Shown here: one piece after another, positions 1 through 11,400 of the stretch
Position numbering within the stretch: the first letter of the stretch is position 1
Layout of the letters: each line of letters begins with the position of its first letter
From: an uncultured Flavobacteriales bacterium
GTDB taxonomy: Bacteria > Bacteroidota > Bacteroidia > Flavobacteriales_D > Crocinitomicaceae
DNA length: 64,000 nucleotides
Assembly: GCA_903935095.1 (NCBI GenBank)
Contig: CAIZQH010000013.1
Span: forward strand, 1-64,000
Direction of reading: 5' to 3'
Made by a program: the position numbers and the translations under genes
Notes under the pieces: model-generated
What the model was told of the DNA's origin: nothing
The model's database searches: none
What the model saw: only the letters and a program-made list of their open reading frames with translations

Positions 1-3000
1 CGTTAAATTCACACTGGTTCCACTACAAATATTGGTAGATCCAGCTGCTGTGATCGTTGCTACTGGAATTGGATTGACGATTACAGTTGTAACGGCAGAT
101 GTTGCCGTACATCCGTTTGAACCGGTTAATGTTACGGTATGTGTACCTGCTGATCCTACGGTGATGGTCGGTGTATTTGCACCATTGCTCCACGCATAAG
201 ATGCCGCTGTTCCTGTACTCAAGGTAACGGTTGATCCTGCACAAATATCCACATTCGTTCCTGGATAAATAACTGCGGTCGGTGCAGCTAATACGTTGAC
301 ATTAATGGAATTCGAAGTTGCTGTACACCCATTTGCTGCCGTCACAAAAACAGAATAAACACCTGTAGTTGTTGCAGAAATGGATTGTGTTGTTTCATTC
401 GTTGACCATAAGTATGAACTTGCAGGTGTAGCATTGATGACAACACTTCCACCCTGACAGAATGTAGTTCCACTGGCTTGAGTAATCACAGCCGTAGGAG
501 AAGGAAGTACGTTTAATGCTATAACAGAAGATATTGCGGTACATCCCTCAGCACTAATTGCTTCCACTGTATAATTTCCTGCAACGGATACATTGATAGA
601 TTGAGTAGTCGCTCCGGTACTCCATAAATATCCACTAGCCGTTGCAGCATTTAAACTTAAACTAGTTCCACTACAAATCGTTGTTGATCCAGCTGCTGTG
701 ATGCTTGCTATAGGAAGTGCATTCACCACCACAGAAATAGGTAAGGATGTAGACGAACAATTGAATGAATTACTAACTGTAACGGAATACGTTCCAGAAG
801 CAGACACCGTAATCGATTGTGTGGTTGCTCCGTTTGACCAAAGGTAATTATAGGAGTTTCCTGTTGGCGCTGACAAGGTCACATTTCCTCCTTGACAGAA
901 GGTTGTTGGACCACTCGTAGTTATGGTTGAGCTAGGAACTGGATTAAAGTTCACATATACTGGTGTAGATGTTACCGAACAAACACCATTGGTTGCCGTT
1001 ACGGAGTAATTTCCCGTAGAAGTAGCAGTGATTGTTTGCGTTGTTGCACCGTTGCTCCATAAGTATGATCCAGCAGTTGGAACAGTTAATCCAACCGAAC
1101 CACCATCACAAATATTCGTTGGTCCATTCGCTGTAATTACCGCAATTGGAACCGGTGTCAATGCGACCGTTGAAACAGCCGAAGTAACCGTACAACCATT
1201 AGTTCCCGTTAAGGTAACCGAGTAGTTTCCTGCTGTATTCACAGATATTGTTGGTGTGTTTGCGCCATTGCTCCATGCATAAGACACCGCCGACCCTGTA
1301 CTTAAAGTAACATTGGATCCAGCACAAATATTAATGGCACCTGTTGGATAAATTGTCGCTGTTGGAATCGGAAGAACCGTTACTGTAGTAGGAAGAGAGG
1401 TAACTGAACACCCTCCCGTAGCCGTTACCGTCAACGTGTAAGAACCAGAAGTCGATGCCGATATTGATTGAGTCGTTTCACCCGTGCTCCACAAGTAATT
1501 GTATCCTGCTCCTGAAGGCGCAGTCAATGTCACACTACCTCCTTGACAGAACGTCGTTGAACCACTTGATGTAATGAATGCAGCTGGTGGTGTACTTACA
1601 GTAATACTCGCTGTTGCCGTTCCTGGGTTCGGATTCAAACATCCTGGGACATTTGCCACATAATAAGAAACGGTTGCCGCTCCGACGGTTAACGCATTTG
1701 CTGAACCTGATAATGGATTCACCGTTAAGATGTTAGTATTACTTGAACTCCAGATTCCGTTTGCGGTGGTATTGGATAAATTAGAGGTATTTCCTAAACA
1801 GAAGCTCGGGAAGTTCCCAGTTCCAGTAATCGCTGCAACCGTTGGAGCAGCAATAACGGTTATCGTTAATGGTGCCGATGTTGCTGAACATCCAAAACCA
1901 TTCGTTACCGTTACGGAATAGTTACTTATTCCAATCGTACTTGAGTTTACAGCAATAATCGAGGTGGTTGCTCCATTGCTCCATAAGTATGAAATGGCAG
2001 AGGAAGATTGTAAGTTCATCGCTTCACCTTGACAGATAGAAGTGGCTAATGGAGAGAGGATCAGCGCGGTTGGCACTGCTTTCACTTGGATTATTTTCGT
2101 TGCTGTACTAAAACATGAAGTGACGCTATTTGTTACGGTATAGCTTACTGTGATGGTTCCCGCAGATACACCAGTTAATGCACCAGAAGCAGAAATGCTT
2201 CCAATGGCTGGGTTGCTAGAAGTCCATACTCCCCCACTCGCTAAGTTTGTTAAGTTGATGGTCGATCCAACACACACTCCTGAGTTTCCTCCTGAAATGG
2301 TTCCTGCAGAGGGAACTGCATTGATCGTCACCAAGGCAGTACTAGATGATAGCACACCACATGTTCCTGTAACCACCACGGAATAAGACCCACTATTGCT
2401 GGTTAAGGGATTTGAAAAGTTGTAAGTTGCATTCGTTGCCCCTGTTATCGCAGATAGCGGTGGAGTTGAACCAAGGTACCATTGGTACTGTAGGTTTGCT
2501 CCAAGACCTGAAACAGAAAGTGCAGTTGGATTCAAGGCACAACCGGTGTAGGATTGCGGTTGCGTTGTAATTAATGTGTTTGGATTAATCACCACATTTG
2601 CTACAGAAGATGTAAGACTGGAACATCCACCTTGGACATCCACAGTATACAATCCGGATTGAGTAACAACACTGGAATTAATGAGGTATTGAGCATTTGT
2701 TTCATTTTGAATTGCTACCCCTCCTTTTTTCCATTGGTAACTTACCGTGGGTGTTCCAGATGCTTGAATGGACAAACTCAAAGGATCTCCTTCACATAAG
2801 TTAGCACTTAAAGGCTGAACGGAAATCGTTGTTAATGGATTCATTGTTAACTGTACAGCAGGTGATGTCACTGTACCACAGGTTGCACTCACGGCAACAG
2901 CATACTGACCCGCATTCAAAGCTTGTAGGTTTGGTATCGCATAACTTGCATTAATTGCTCCGGAGATAGCTAAACCATTAAATAGCCATTGATAAGAAAT

Positions 3001-6000
3001 ACTTCCTTGTCCTTGAGCCACAGTGCTAAATGTTGCCGTAGTTGCTTGACAAACCGCTTGTGCCACTGGCGGTGTCGTAATTGCCGTTGGTGTATTAATG
3101 GAAATGGTCGCAATAGCAGAGCTTGCGCTACCACATGTACCACTCGCAATCATGCGGTAATAACCTGGAGCAGAACCTGCTGCAGGAGTGGTTAAGGCAG
3201 TGGTTAAAGCAGTAGGATAAGAAACAGCTGATAAGTTCGTTCCTGTCGTAGCAGAAGCACTCGTGCAACTTTGCCACTGATAGGTTAAAGATCCCGTTCC
3301 GCTAGCAGCTGCATTCAGTATGGGAGAAGAACCTTGACAAACGGACACACCCACTGGTTGAGTGGTAATACTTGTAACAGGTGTTACCGTCATGGTAATT
3401 CCCGTAGAAGTTGCAGTCGTTGCAGTCACACAACTCGGAATAATACTCGTGGTCATCTCTAAGCTCACGACATCACCATTGACCAATGATGTGGTGGAAT
3501 AACTCGCTGTTGTCACCGTATTGACTCCATTTAATTTCCATTGATAGCCTGGATTTGTTCCCATTGCGGCGCTTGAAGCAACACTGAATGTTACATTCGT
3601 ACCGGCACAAATGGTTGTAGTTGGAGTACTTTGAATGATGGATACTGCAGGTGTTGCAGGTAAAGTATTTAAATTAATACTTGGAGATGGTACATCATTG
3701 GATTGATCCCAGCATAATGGAGCATTCAAAACATCCACATGGATTTTTGCATAAACTACATCTAAATCATTAGGCGTAGCTAAATTATACGTGGATGTAG
3801 TCTCACCATTAACCTGAACATTGTTTAAGAACCACTGATATGTTGGATTCGTTCCACCATTTGTTGGACTTGCGGTAAATGCAATGGCACCACCTGAACA
3901 CACTGAAGAGGTTGTTGCGGAAATAGAAACCGAAGCACTTAAGGTTGGATTCACCGTAATGGTATAGCTTGCAGCAGGACCAGGACAAACGGTATTCGTT
4001 GGAATAATTGAATAGGTAACAGTTTGAGCGGAACTACTGCTATTCAAAAGGTTCATTGCAGGAATATTAGGAATATTAATCCCTGATCCGGAAACTGTAA
4101 ACCCGGTGAGACTTGCTGAACTTGCCGTACCAGACCATGCGTATGTTGTACCCGGTATATTTGAGGTAAAGGTAATAGCGTTAGAGTTTCCGCTACACAT
4201 TGTTTGTGACAAACTGGCATTGGTCACTGTAGGGGTACCATTTATGGTAACTGTAATGTTCGCAGGGTTACTCGGACATCCATTCTCTGTTTGTGTTACC
4301 GAATAATTCAAAGTTGCCGCTACGCTCGTCACAGGAGTTGGCGCGCCGGTTAATACACTCGCACCTTGGTACCAGGTCAATGGATTTCCGGAAATCGGCG
4401 TAGCAGATAATATGGGAGCATTCGCACCTTGGCAATAGGATAAAGCCGCAGTTGTTGATGGCGAAACGGGTGATGCCTTCACTGTTACTAGAATCGCTGT
4501 ACCCAATGAACTTGAACATGCGGTGGTATTATTTTTTGAAAAGGCATAAAAAATATAAGGGGTGCTACTAGCAGTAAGGTTTAATGCGGAAGGTGTAAAG
4601 GTAAAGGCTGGACCCGTTGCTAAAACAGTACCTGTTCCATTGGAATTTGAGTACCATTCAACCGTACATTCTGAAGTTGTCGTTGCTGTTAAGGTGGTTG
4701 AAGATGCATTGTCACATGTCACCACATCACCACCAGAAATTGGTGCGGAAGGTAGAGCATTTACGGTTATTGCAAAAGTTTGAGCCGAAGGACAATTTGT
4801 ATTCGTGTTTGTTGCAGAAACCGTATAATTCAATTGACCAGCAGATCCAGATTGACTAGATAATGTATTGTAATAATAAGTTGACGCTGCCGCATTAAGT
4901 ACCCATGGATAATTTGCCAATTGTGTTCCAGAAATAGTTGTTCCTTGATACCATTTTATGTTATAGTTTGCGGGTGGCGAAAAACGCCATGCCAATGGAG
5001 TGGTAATTTGATTGTTGATACCATTCCAATAATTAGCTTGATTAGGGGTGCTTGCACAATTTGGTGCAGTTGCACCTATGGTTCTAGTCGCATCTTGTAA
5101 ACCGATGTATTTCGCTAAAGAAGCTGCCCATGCTGTATTGTTGGTTGCTTGAATGACGCGAATATCAATAATTCCTGACGTTTCATATAACACCATTTCA
5201 GCACTTTGAGTTCCAGTACCGGAATATTCCTGACAACCTGCATATTGCACGATAAAACGACGTGTTGGCGAAAATCCTTCCGTCCAATATTTTATAGTAC
5301 CAACCGTCAAATTCAAGTCACGCGCACAAACAGCGATGGTACTTGCAGGATTTGCGGTACTAGGGAATCCACCTACAAATGCATAAGCGGATGACCCTAC
5401 TGAACCAGGAACATTCACAACAACCGTTCCGTTTGTCCCTACATAAACAGTTGAAGCATTTTGTCCAAAAAAGTTGTAAGTGAATCCAATTGGTACATTT
5501 GAAATGTAATTATCATCAACCCCAAAACCTCCTTGCGCTAATCCAGCAGGCAACGCTTGAACTGCACCACCAGAAAACAATGTAACTGCACTCGCAGGAG
5601 GTGTACTTAATGTCGAAATTGGTGGAATACAGTTAGCTGTAAAGTTTCCACTTGGCGTGTTTGGAATTAAACTCGTTGTTCCTCCAATACAAACCGAACT
5701 TGGATCGGCAGATGGTGTGAAGTCCAAAGAAGGATAAACCAATACATTTTGTTGCGTACTCGCAGGACTTGATATCGTTGTATTAAAGGTTGTGCCGTCA
5801 CATCCAAAAGGCATCAATAAGGCCGTGTTTAATTGATACATGGTCGAAATTGAAGGCGTAACTGTTAAAGGATTCGAATTTGAAAGATTGGAAAAAGATC
5901 CAGTAGCATTCGTATTAGAAGTCCATTGAATAGAGCTTCCCGAAGCCTGTGAAACGTTTGCCGTGAGCGTTATAGAAGCCAAAGATTGACAAATTAAATT

Positions 6001-8025
6001 ATTTGTACTACTACTAGAAACCAATGGGTTAGTAAATACTTGAACAAGCGTTCTAGCACTTGGACATGTTCCATCATACTGTTGAACGTAGTACTTATAA
6101 GTTGTTGTGGAAGCATCAATTAAACCAGGGGTACAAAAGTCAATTGACGTCGAAGGTAAAACAACCGCATCATAAGAATTGAAAACAGAATCGACAGAAA
6201 GTGCCGGCCCATCTGGATCAATTTCTGTCCCACCAGATGCAGCGGTCCACCAAGTCATTGTATTTGCTGAGGCACTGCGTGTTCCTGTGAAAGTTGCAGA
6301 TGCTCCAACGTTCACAGTAAGTGTTGCTGGAGAAACGGTTGGAGCTGTTGGTGCTTGAATAATATTCAACACACAGCTATTGCTTGATGTAAAATTAGCA
6401 CAGTTGATACTTTCAACAGTCAGCGTTTGACCATTATTTGTCATGGTTACCGGAATGGACAATGATGCCGTACCTAAATTATCTGAAGTAAAACTAATTG
6501 TTTGCGGTGCTCCTCCATTGATATTATAGGTAGCAGTCTGAGCAGTGCTATTTAACAATCCAGACAATTGAACACTTGCATTGGTTGATCCATTAGCCGC
6601 ACTAAAGCAAAGGCTTGATGTTTGTGCAACACCGTTTAATGTTGGGATTGGAGTAATTGTTAAACTAATCGAAGTTGTCCCCGTACATCCATTTGCATTG
6701 GTTAAGGATAGCACACCTGAATAAACTCCTGGAAGTACATTGGCTCCAATTGGAACAGTGAATGATCCTCCACCAGCGATAAAACTGTATGAAGTTGTGT
6801 TGACATCACTCATACCCGCCGTATTTGCCGCAGCATTCCAATCAATGGTATAACTCGTTGGTGAATTTGCTGCTGCGGCATAACTAAAAGTAGACGATTG
6901 AGATGAACTAGAACTACAAACTGCATTTACCGAGCCACTTGCAGTAATCGTTGGTAAATCATTCATGGTTAGGGATGCAGAAGAACTAGAACTTCCGCCG
7001 GAATAAGTAACTGCCACGACGCCACTGGTTTGACTCGCCGAAGTAACTGCAGTGATTGTTGTAGAATTGTCCACTGAAAAAGAAACAGCAACACCGTTAA
7101 TAGTTACGCCTGTTACAGCAGAGGAACTAAAATTTGTTCCAGTAATGGTAATATTAGAACCTTTACATTGCGAGGAAGGAGAAAAAGAAGTTAATGCTGG
7201 TGGTGGTGTCCATCTTAAAATACGCCCATTTGAAGGCATAGATCTTGTTGCATTTTGAGATGAACCGTATGGAACAGTACTGGCGGCCGTTGTTCCTGCT
7301 GTTAATGTCGCCCAACCACTGCTCGAAGCTGAATAATTTCTAACATCCGTAGCTGTTGTTGTACCTCTTAAACCTACCTGTAATGAAGCAGTTGCATTAG
7401 TCCCTGTTGCACCCGTATAAATTATATCTATAATATTCGTCTCTTCATTTAACCTAATTTGAAAAGACACTCTGCGTGAAAAAGAACTATAAGGAAAATC
7501 AAAATTTAAATATTCTATAATACCTACTCTACTTGGAGCTGTACCAGAAACAAAATACCTAACCCCTCCAGTAGCTCTTCCATCAGTTCCTGCGGCTGAA
7601 ATAGCGTAAGTATTTGCAGTACTTGATATTGGGGTATAAGCATTAGCATTTGTTGTTGCAGTTCCACCTAACCTGATGTGTCCGTTTGAATTGGCAACGA
7701 ACTGGGTAAAAACCTGCCCACCCATAATAAATGGGAAGCCAATATTTGTAGCTGCAGAATTTCCATCATCTGTGTTGGCTACAATTATTTGTGATCCACT
7801 AGTTCCAAGGGCTAAATAAGTACCAGATGTAATGGTTGGAACATAAGCACTCACTTGCCCCCACCCACTCTCAACTCTCAATAAAGAAAAAAGCAAGCTG
7901 AACACCAACAAGAACGAAGTCATTTTTGACTTACGCGATGAGGCTGCCTTGTTTGCAGAGGATGTAAAAATTTTATGTGATTTGATCGAAGCTTGCGCTG
8001 TGCGGAGAATAGTTGTCAAATTCAT
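1..8025 (-). CDS. Giant modular cell-surface/secreted protein, 3' end outside the window
   Basis: The reading frame is open from an ATG at 8025 to the left edge (2675 codons seen); the C-terminus is missing. The N-terminus is long (about 55 residues) and ends in a hydrophobic stretch and GWGQ, a probable Sec signal peptide like that of the next giant gene. Residues about 58-270 and 795-1011 look like nidogen-type beta-sandwich modules (sequences such as IGFPFIMGG and VPIGFTYNFFG followed by VGTNGTV). Residues about 273-345 resemble an IPT/TIG domain. From about residue 1075 onward the protein is a chain of Ig-like modules; at least nine near the visible end carry the signature (I)C.GxSVxL...YLWSNGATTQSI...G.Y.VTVT. 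The family logic (Bacteroidota surface adhesins exported by T9SS) predicts a sorting domain beyond position 1, which I cannot see. Role inferred: adhesion or matrix; ligand unknown. Confidence 0.85.
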   Translation of the reverse strand, partial: MNLTTILRTAQASIKSHKIFTSSANKAASSRKSKMTSFLLVFSLLFSLLRVESGWGQVSAYVPTITSGTYLALGTSGSQIIVANTDDGNSAATNIGFPFIMGGQVFTQFVANSNGHIRLGGTATTNANAYTPISSTANTYAISAAGTDGRATGGVRYFVSGTAPSRVGIIEYLNFDFPYSSFSRRVSFQIRLNEETNIIDIIYTGATGTNATASLQVGLRGTTTATDVRNYSASSSGWATLTAGTTAASTVPYGSSQNATRSMPSNGRILRWTPPPALTSFSPSSQCKGSNITITGTNFSSSAVTGVTINGVAVSFSVDNSTTITAVTSASQTSGVVAVTYSGGSSSSSASLTMNDLPTITASGSVNAVCSSSSSQSSTFSYAAAANSPTSYTIDWNAAANTAGMSDVNTTSYSFIAGGGSFTVPIGANVLPGVYSGVLSLTNANGCTGTTSISLTITPIPTLNGVAQTSSLCFSAANGSTNASVQLSGLLNSTAQTATYNINGGAPQTISFTSDNLGTASLSIPVTMTNNGQTLTVESINCANFTSSNSCVLNIIQAPTAPTVSPATLTVNVGASATFTGTRSASANTMTWWTAASGGTEIDPDGPALSVDSVFNSYDAVVLPSTSIDFCTPGLIDASTTTYKYYVQQYDGTCPSARTLVQVFTNPLVSSSSTNNLICQSLASITLTANVSQASGSSIQWTSNTNATGSFSNLSNSNPLTVTPSISTMYQLNTALLMPFGCDGTTFNTTISSPASTQQNVLVYPSLDFTPSADPSSVCIGGTTSLIPNTPSGNFTANCIPPISTLSTPPASAVTLFSGGAVQALPAGLAQGGFGVDDNYISNVPIGFTYNFFGQNASTVYVGTNGTVVVNVPGSVGSSAYAFVGGFPSTANPASTIAVCARDLNLTVGTIKYWTEGFSPTRRFIVQYAGCQEYSGTGTQSAEMVLYETSGIIDIRVIQATNNTAWAASLAKYIGLQDATRTIGATAPNCASTPNQANYWNGINNQITTPLAWRFSPPANYNIKWYQGTTISGTQLANYPWVLNAAASTYYYNTLSSQSGSAGQLNYTVSATNTNTNCPSAQTFAITVNALPSAPISGGDVVTCDNASSTTLTATTTSECTVEWYSNSNGTGTVLATGPAFTFTPSALNLTASSTPYIFYAFSKNNTTACSSSLGTAILVTVKASPVSPSTTAALSYCQGANAPILSATPISGNPLTWYQGASVLTGAPTPVTSVAATLNYSVTQTENGCPSNPANITVTINGTPTVTNASLSQTMCSGNSNAITFTSNIPGTTYAWSGTASSASLTGFTVSGSGINIPNIPAMNLLNSSSSAQTVTYSIIPTNTVCPGPAASYTITVNPTLSASVSISATTSSVCSGGAIAFTASPTNGGTNPTYQWFLNNVQVNGETTSTYNLATPNDLDVVYAKIHVDVLNAPLCWDQSNDVPSPSINLNTLPATPAVSIIQSTPTTTICAGTNVTFSVASSAAMGTNPGYQWKLNGVNTVTTASYSTTSLVNGDVVSLEMTTSIIPSCVTATTATSTGITMTVTPVTSITTQPVGVSVCQGSSPILNAAASGTGSLTYQWQSCTSASATTGTNLSAVSYPTALTTALTTPAAGSAPGYYRMIASGTCGSASSAIATISINTPTAITTPPVAQAVCQATTATFSTVAQGQGSISYQWLFNGLAISGAINASYAIPNLQALNAGQYAVAVSATCGTVTSPAVQLTMNPLTTISVQPLSANLCEGDPLSLSIQASGTPTVSYQWKKGGVAIQNETNAQYLINSSVVTQSGLYTVDVQGGCSSLTSSVANVVINPNTLITTQPQSYTGCALNPTALSVSGLGANLQYQWYLGSTPPLSAITGATNATYNFSNPLTSNSGSYSVVVTGTCGVLSSSTALVTINAVPSAGTISGGNSGVCVGSTINLTNLASGGVWTSSNPAIGSISASGALTGVSAGTITVSYTVTNSVTSCFSTATKIIQVKAVPTALILSPLATSICQGEAMNLQSSSAISYLWSNGATTSIIAVNSSTIGISNYSVTVTNGFGCSATSAPLTITVIAAPTVAAITGTGNFPSFCLGNTSNLSNTTANGIWSSSNTNILTVNPLSGSANALTVGAATVSYYVANVPGCLNPNPGTATASITVSTPPAAFITSSGSTTFCQGGSVTLTAPSGAGYNYLWSTGETTQSISASTSGSYTLTVTATGGCSVTSLPTTVTVLPIPTATIYPTGAINICAGSNVTLSTGSAVSYAWSNGANTPTISVNTAGNYSVTLTGTNGCTVTSAVSTVALTPVPIAVITANGPTNICDGGSVGLTVPTAGSYLWSNGATTQTITATSTGNYSVTATNGVCSVTSTPVYVNFNPVPSSTITTSGPTTFCQGGNVTLSAPTGNSYNYLWSNGATTQSITVSASGTYSVTVSNSFNCSSTSLPISVVVNALPIASITAAGSTTICSGTSLSLNAATASGYLWSTGATTQSINVSVAGNYTVEAISAEGCTAISSVIALNVLPSPTAVITQASGTTFCQGGSVVINATPASSYLWSTNETTQSISATTTGVYSVFVTAANGCTATSNSINVNVLAAPTAVIYPGTNVDICAGSTVTLSTGTAASYAWSNGANTPTITVGSAGTHTVTLTGSNGCTATSAVTTVIVNPIPVATITAAGSTNICSGTSVNLT

Positions 8026-8204
8026 AGTATTGGGTTCTTAAAATACAGTTTTGGTAGCCCCAATTTAGAAAATAAAATACGGAAAATGAAACACAATGAA
8101 CAAAGGCGTGTTGAAAAGAAACAAGAAGGGGGTTTCATCGAATATTGATATAATCCCGATGATTATTGTTAGGGGTTTGTCGAGTATTGGGGATTAGTGG
8201 AGTA

Positions 8205-8390
8205 GTGACAAGTGCCTAGTGCTCAGTGTTGTTACAGTGAACAGTGCTCAGTGATCAGTGAACAGTGCTCAGTGAACAGTGAACAGTGAACCGTGCTCAG
8301 TGAACAGTGAACAGTGCTCAGTGACAAGTGCTCAGTGCTCAGTGTTGTTACAGTGAACAGTGCTCAGTGAACAGTGAACAGTGCAGAGTG
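8205..8390. repeat. Intergenic heptamer array (CAGTGAA / CAGTGCT)
   Basis: About 20 head-to-tail 7-bp units, mostly CAGTGAA or CAGTGCT, fill the space between the two giant genes. A higher-order duplication is visible: a 50-bp segment starting at 8206 recurs at 8321 with two mismatches (period 115 bp). There are no conserved spacers, so this is not a CRISPR. The array is followed at 8396-8407 by the palindrome CCGCCGCGGCGG. The rest of the gap between 8026 and 8488 holds only a terminator and an unremarkable A+T-rich leader. Confidence 0.85.
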
Positions 8391-8395
8391 CGGGT

Positions 8396-8416
8396 CCGCC
8401 GCGGCGGAGAGAGCGA
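8396..8416. repeat. CCGCCGCGGCGG palindrome plus GAGAGCGA, copy 1
   Basis: A 12-bp G+C-only perfect palindrome followed by AGAGAGCGA. The same palindrome followed by GGAGAGCGA occurs at 56071-56091. The G+C content is far above the surrounding DNA. Both copies border purine-rich low-complexity DNA close to a gene's 3' end. Confidence 0.75.
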
Positions 8417-8435
8417 AGATCGGAATTTGAAGCAT

Positions 8436-8473
8436 AAAAAAACCCCGACGATTCAGATGAATGTCGGGGTTTT
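8436..8473 (-). terminator. Rho-independent terminator of the 3505-aa adhesin gene
   Basis: The stem AAAACCCCGAC pairs with GTCGGGGTTTT around a 13-base loop, A-rich on the left and T-rich on the right, so it can work in both directions. It lies 16 bp after the stop of the minus-strand giant gene. A 14-bp perfect palindrome (AACGTTTAAACGTT, 8474-8487) sits between stem and stop codon. Confidence 0.85.
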
Positions 8474-8488
8474 AACGTTTAAACGTTT

Positions 8489-11400
8489 TTAGTTTTTCAC
8501 TACACGAAGTGGTTCTGACAATTCTGGAACACGTAGGTAGTAAATTCCTCGAGCAACGCTAGAGATATTTACATTCGTTTCTGTTCCTGTCATCTCCCCT
8601 GCGAACACCAATTTACCTTGTGCATCATAGATACTAAAGGCGCCATAAACTGGTGCGGAAGTTTTAATCGTGAAGGACTCACTTGTTGGATTCGGGTACA
8701 AAGTAACACCTGTTAGGCTGCCTTCTTCGATTCCTACTGTTAAGGTTAAGTTTAAGGTAATCGTACTGTCACATCCTGCTGCATTTGTCAAGATTTGTGT
8801 GTACGTTCCTGATTCTGTATACACTACCTCATTCAATGTATAGCTAGTGTTGCTGTTCGCATTGATCGTGCTTGACGTCGCTGCTCCCGCTGTTACGTTC
8901 ACTACATTTGAAGTTGTACTACATCCATTCAGTCCAGTTAATACCGCAGAATATGTTCCTGGGGTAGTTACTGTGATCGACTGTGTCGTCGCGTTGTTAC
9001 TCCATGCATAGGTGTTGTTCGGTTGTGCAGAAATCACAACAGACTCACCTGGACAAAGAACGTTATTTCCGTTTAGAATCAAGGTAGCCGAAGGAGCTTG
9101 ATTTACCGTAATCACTACTTCCGCTGCATCTGAACATCCGTTTGCTGCGTATGCAGTTACCACGTATGTTCCACTTTGCGTTGCTGTAAGCGATGAACCA
9201 TTGGTGCTTGAATTCCAAACATAGGTGTTACCACCTGTTCCTGTTAAGACCACTGATCCACCTTGACAGAAGGTTGTTGCTCCACTTGCTGTAATTGCTG
9301 CATTCGGAACCGGTAAAATCGATACTGGTATGTTTGCAGAAGTCGATGTACAACCCAATGCATCCGTTACCGTAACTGAATAGTTACCATTCACTCCTGC
9401 ATTAATCCCTTGTGTTGTTGCTCCATTTGACCATAAGTAAGATGTTCCTGGAGATGCTACCAAGGTAACAAATGCTCCGTCACACACCGCTGTTGGTCCA
9501 ACCGCTGTCGCTGTTGACGTAAACGTTTGCTGTGTGATTACTTCAATCTCATTGGAAGCTGCCGAACATCCCGCTGTATTCGTAATGGTCACAAAGTAGT
9601 TTCCACTTGTATTCGCTGTGATGTTTTGAGTTGTCGCTCCATTGGACCATAAGTAAGAATTACCTGTGTTTGCAGACAAGACAACACTACTTCCGTTACA
9701 GAACGTTGTTGGTCCCGCAGCTGAAATAAACGATGCTGGCAATGCACTCACACTGATTGCTGTCAGCGGAGAAGTATTGGTACATCCGTACACATTCGAT
9801 ACCGTTACCCCGTAGTTTCCTGCGGATGTTACGTTGATCGATTGTGTTGTTGCTCCGTTGCTCCATGCGTATGATGTTGCTGGTGCTGCAGTCAATGTCA
9901 CTGAACTACCTTGACAAATCGTTGTCGACGCACTAGAGATACTTGCTGCTGGCAAGGCATGTACAGTTACGATTGTTGCTAAAGATGTTGCAGAACAAGC
10001 TCCATTAGATACTTGAACAGCATACGATCCTGAGGCATTCGCTGCAATGGATTGCGTTGTTTCTCCACCTGGAATCCATAAGTAGGATGCCGACGTTGGT
10101 GCAGTAAGGGTTACCGAGCCACCTTGACAGAAGGCTGTTGAACCAGCTACTGTTGTTGCCGTACTTGGCAATGCTTGCACAACTACTGGTGCACTTACTG
10201 ATGCTGAACATCCGTTCGCATTGGTATACGCATAGGTCATGTTCGCTGTACCCGCTGTGTTACCGGAAACAACTCCCGAAACAGCGTTGACTACTGCAAC
10301 GTTTGCGTTGGCACTTGACCATGTTCCACCGAATGTTGTATTCGTTAATGTTCCTGTTGATCCAGCACAAACCACACTTGCTCCCGCAATTGGATCCAAC
10401 ACTGGAAGTGGATTCACCGTAATTGTTTGAGGCGCAGATGTAGTTGAACAACCATTCGTTCCAGTTACTTCAACCGTGATTGGTCCACCGGTATTTAAGG
10501 TAACGTTTTGTGTTGTTGCACCATTTGACCAAGCATATGTTACACCTGGTGAGGACACCAATGTTACGTTTGAACCAATACAGAAGCTTGTAGAACCTAC
10601 CGCAGAGATAGTCGCCACAGGATTCGCTAATACATTAATGACTTTCGTTGAAGTTGCCGAACAACCGTTTGCTGTTAATTGGTATGAAATCGTTGCTGAA
10701 CCAACACCTGTTCCGTTTATTGATCCTAGTGGATCAACAGCAGCAATAGATGTATTCGAGCTTGACCAAGCACCACCTGATGTTGGATTCGTAAATAACG
10801 TAGTTGCACCTGAACATACGCTATTCGCACCTGAAATTGCAGGAACTACTGGCAATGCCGTAACGGTTACCGTTGTAGGTATGGAGGTCGATGAACATCC
10901 ATTTGCATCGGTGATGGTGTAGGCAAAGTTTCCAGAAGATGCCACCGTAATGGCTGGCGTATTTTGGTTATTTGTCCAAGAAATCGCTCCATTACCTGCT
11001 GCCGCTAAGACTACGTTACCTCCTTGACAGAAAGTCGTTGGTCCGTTTGCGGTAATACTCGCTGTTGGCAATGCATTCACCGTAACCGCAACCGTATTTG
11101 ATGTTGCCGTACAACCGTTCGCATCAGTTACCGTAACAGAATAGCTACCCGCAGCATTTGCAGTAAGAGTTGCTCCTGTTGCACCAGCACCACTGTTGTT
11201 CCATACATATGTTGTACCGCCGGATGCCGTTAAGTTCACACTTCCACCTTGACAGAATACCGTTGAACCATTTGCGCTGATGGCAGCGATTGGCAATGGA
11301 TTAATGGTTACTGTTGTAGGCGCTGATGCTGCAGATGAGCAACCAGGGCCATTAGAAATAATCACAGAGTAAGCGCCACCATTAGATACTGTAATGGATT

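Noticed and set aside
8205-8390. CRISPR array
   Set aside because: The repeat is only 7 bp with no unique spacers and there are no cas genes nearby.
8474-8487. AACGTTTAAACGTT palindrome as an operator
   Set aside because: It lies between a stop codon and its terminator, where an operator has no obvious target; probably incidental.
10476-10922. A 148-codon plus-strand open frame inside the giant adhesin gene
   Set aside because: It is antisense to the Ig-like repeat array, its protein mirrors the repeat period, and many similar frames occur across both giant genes.
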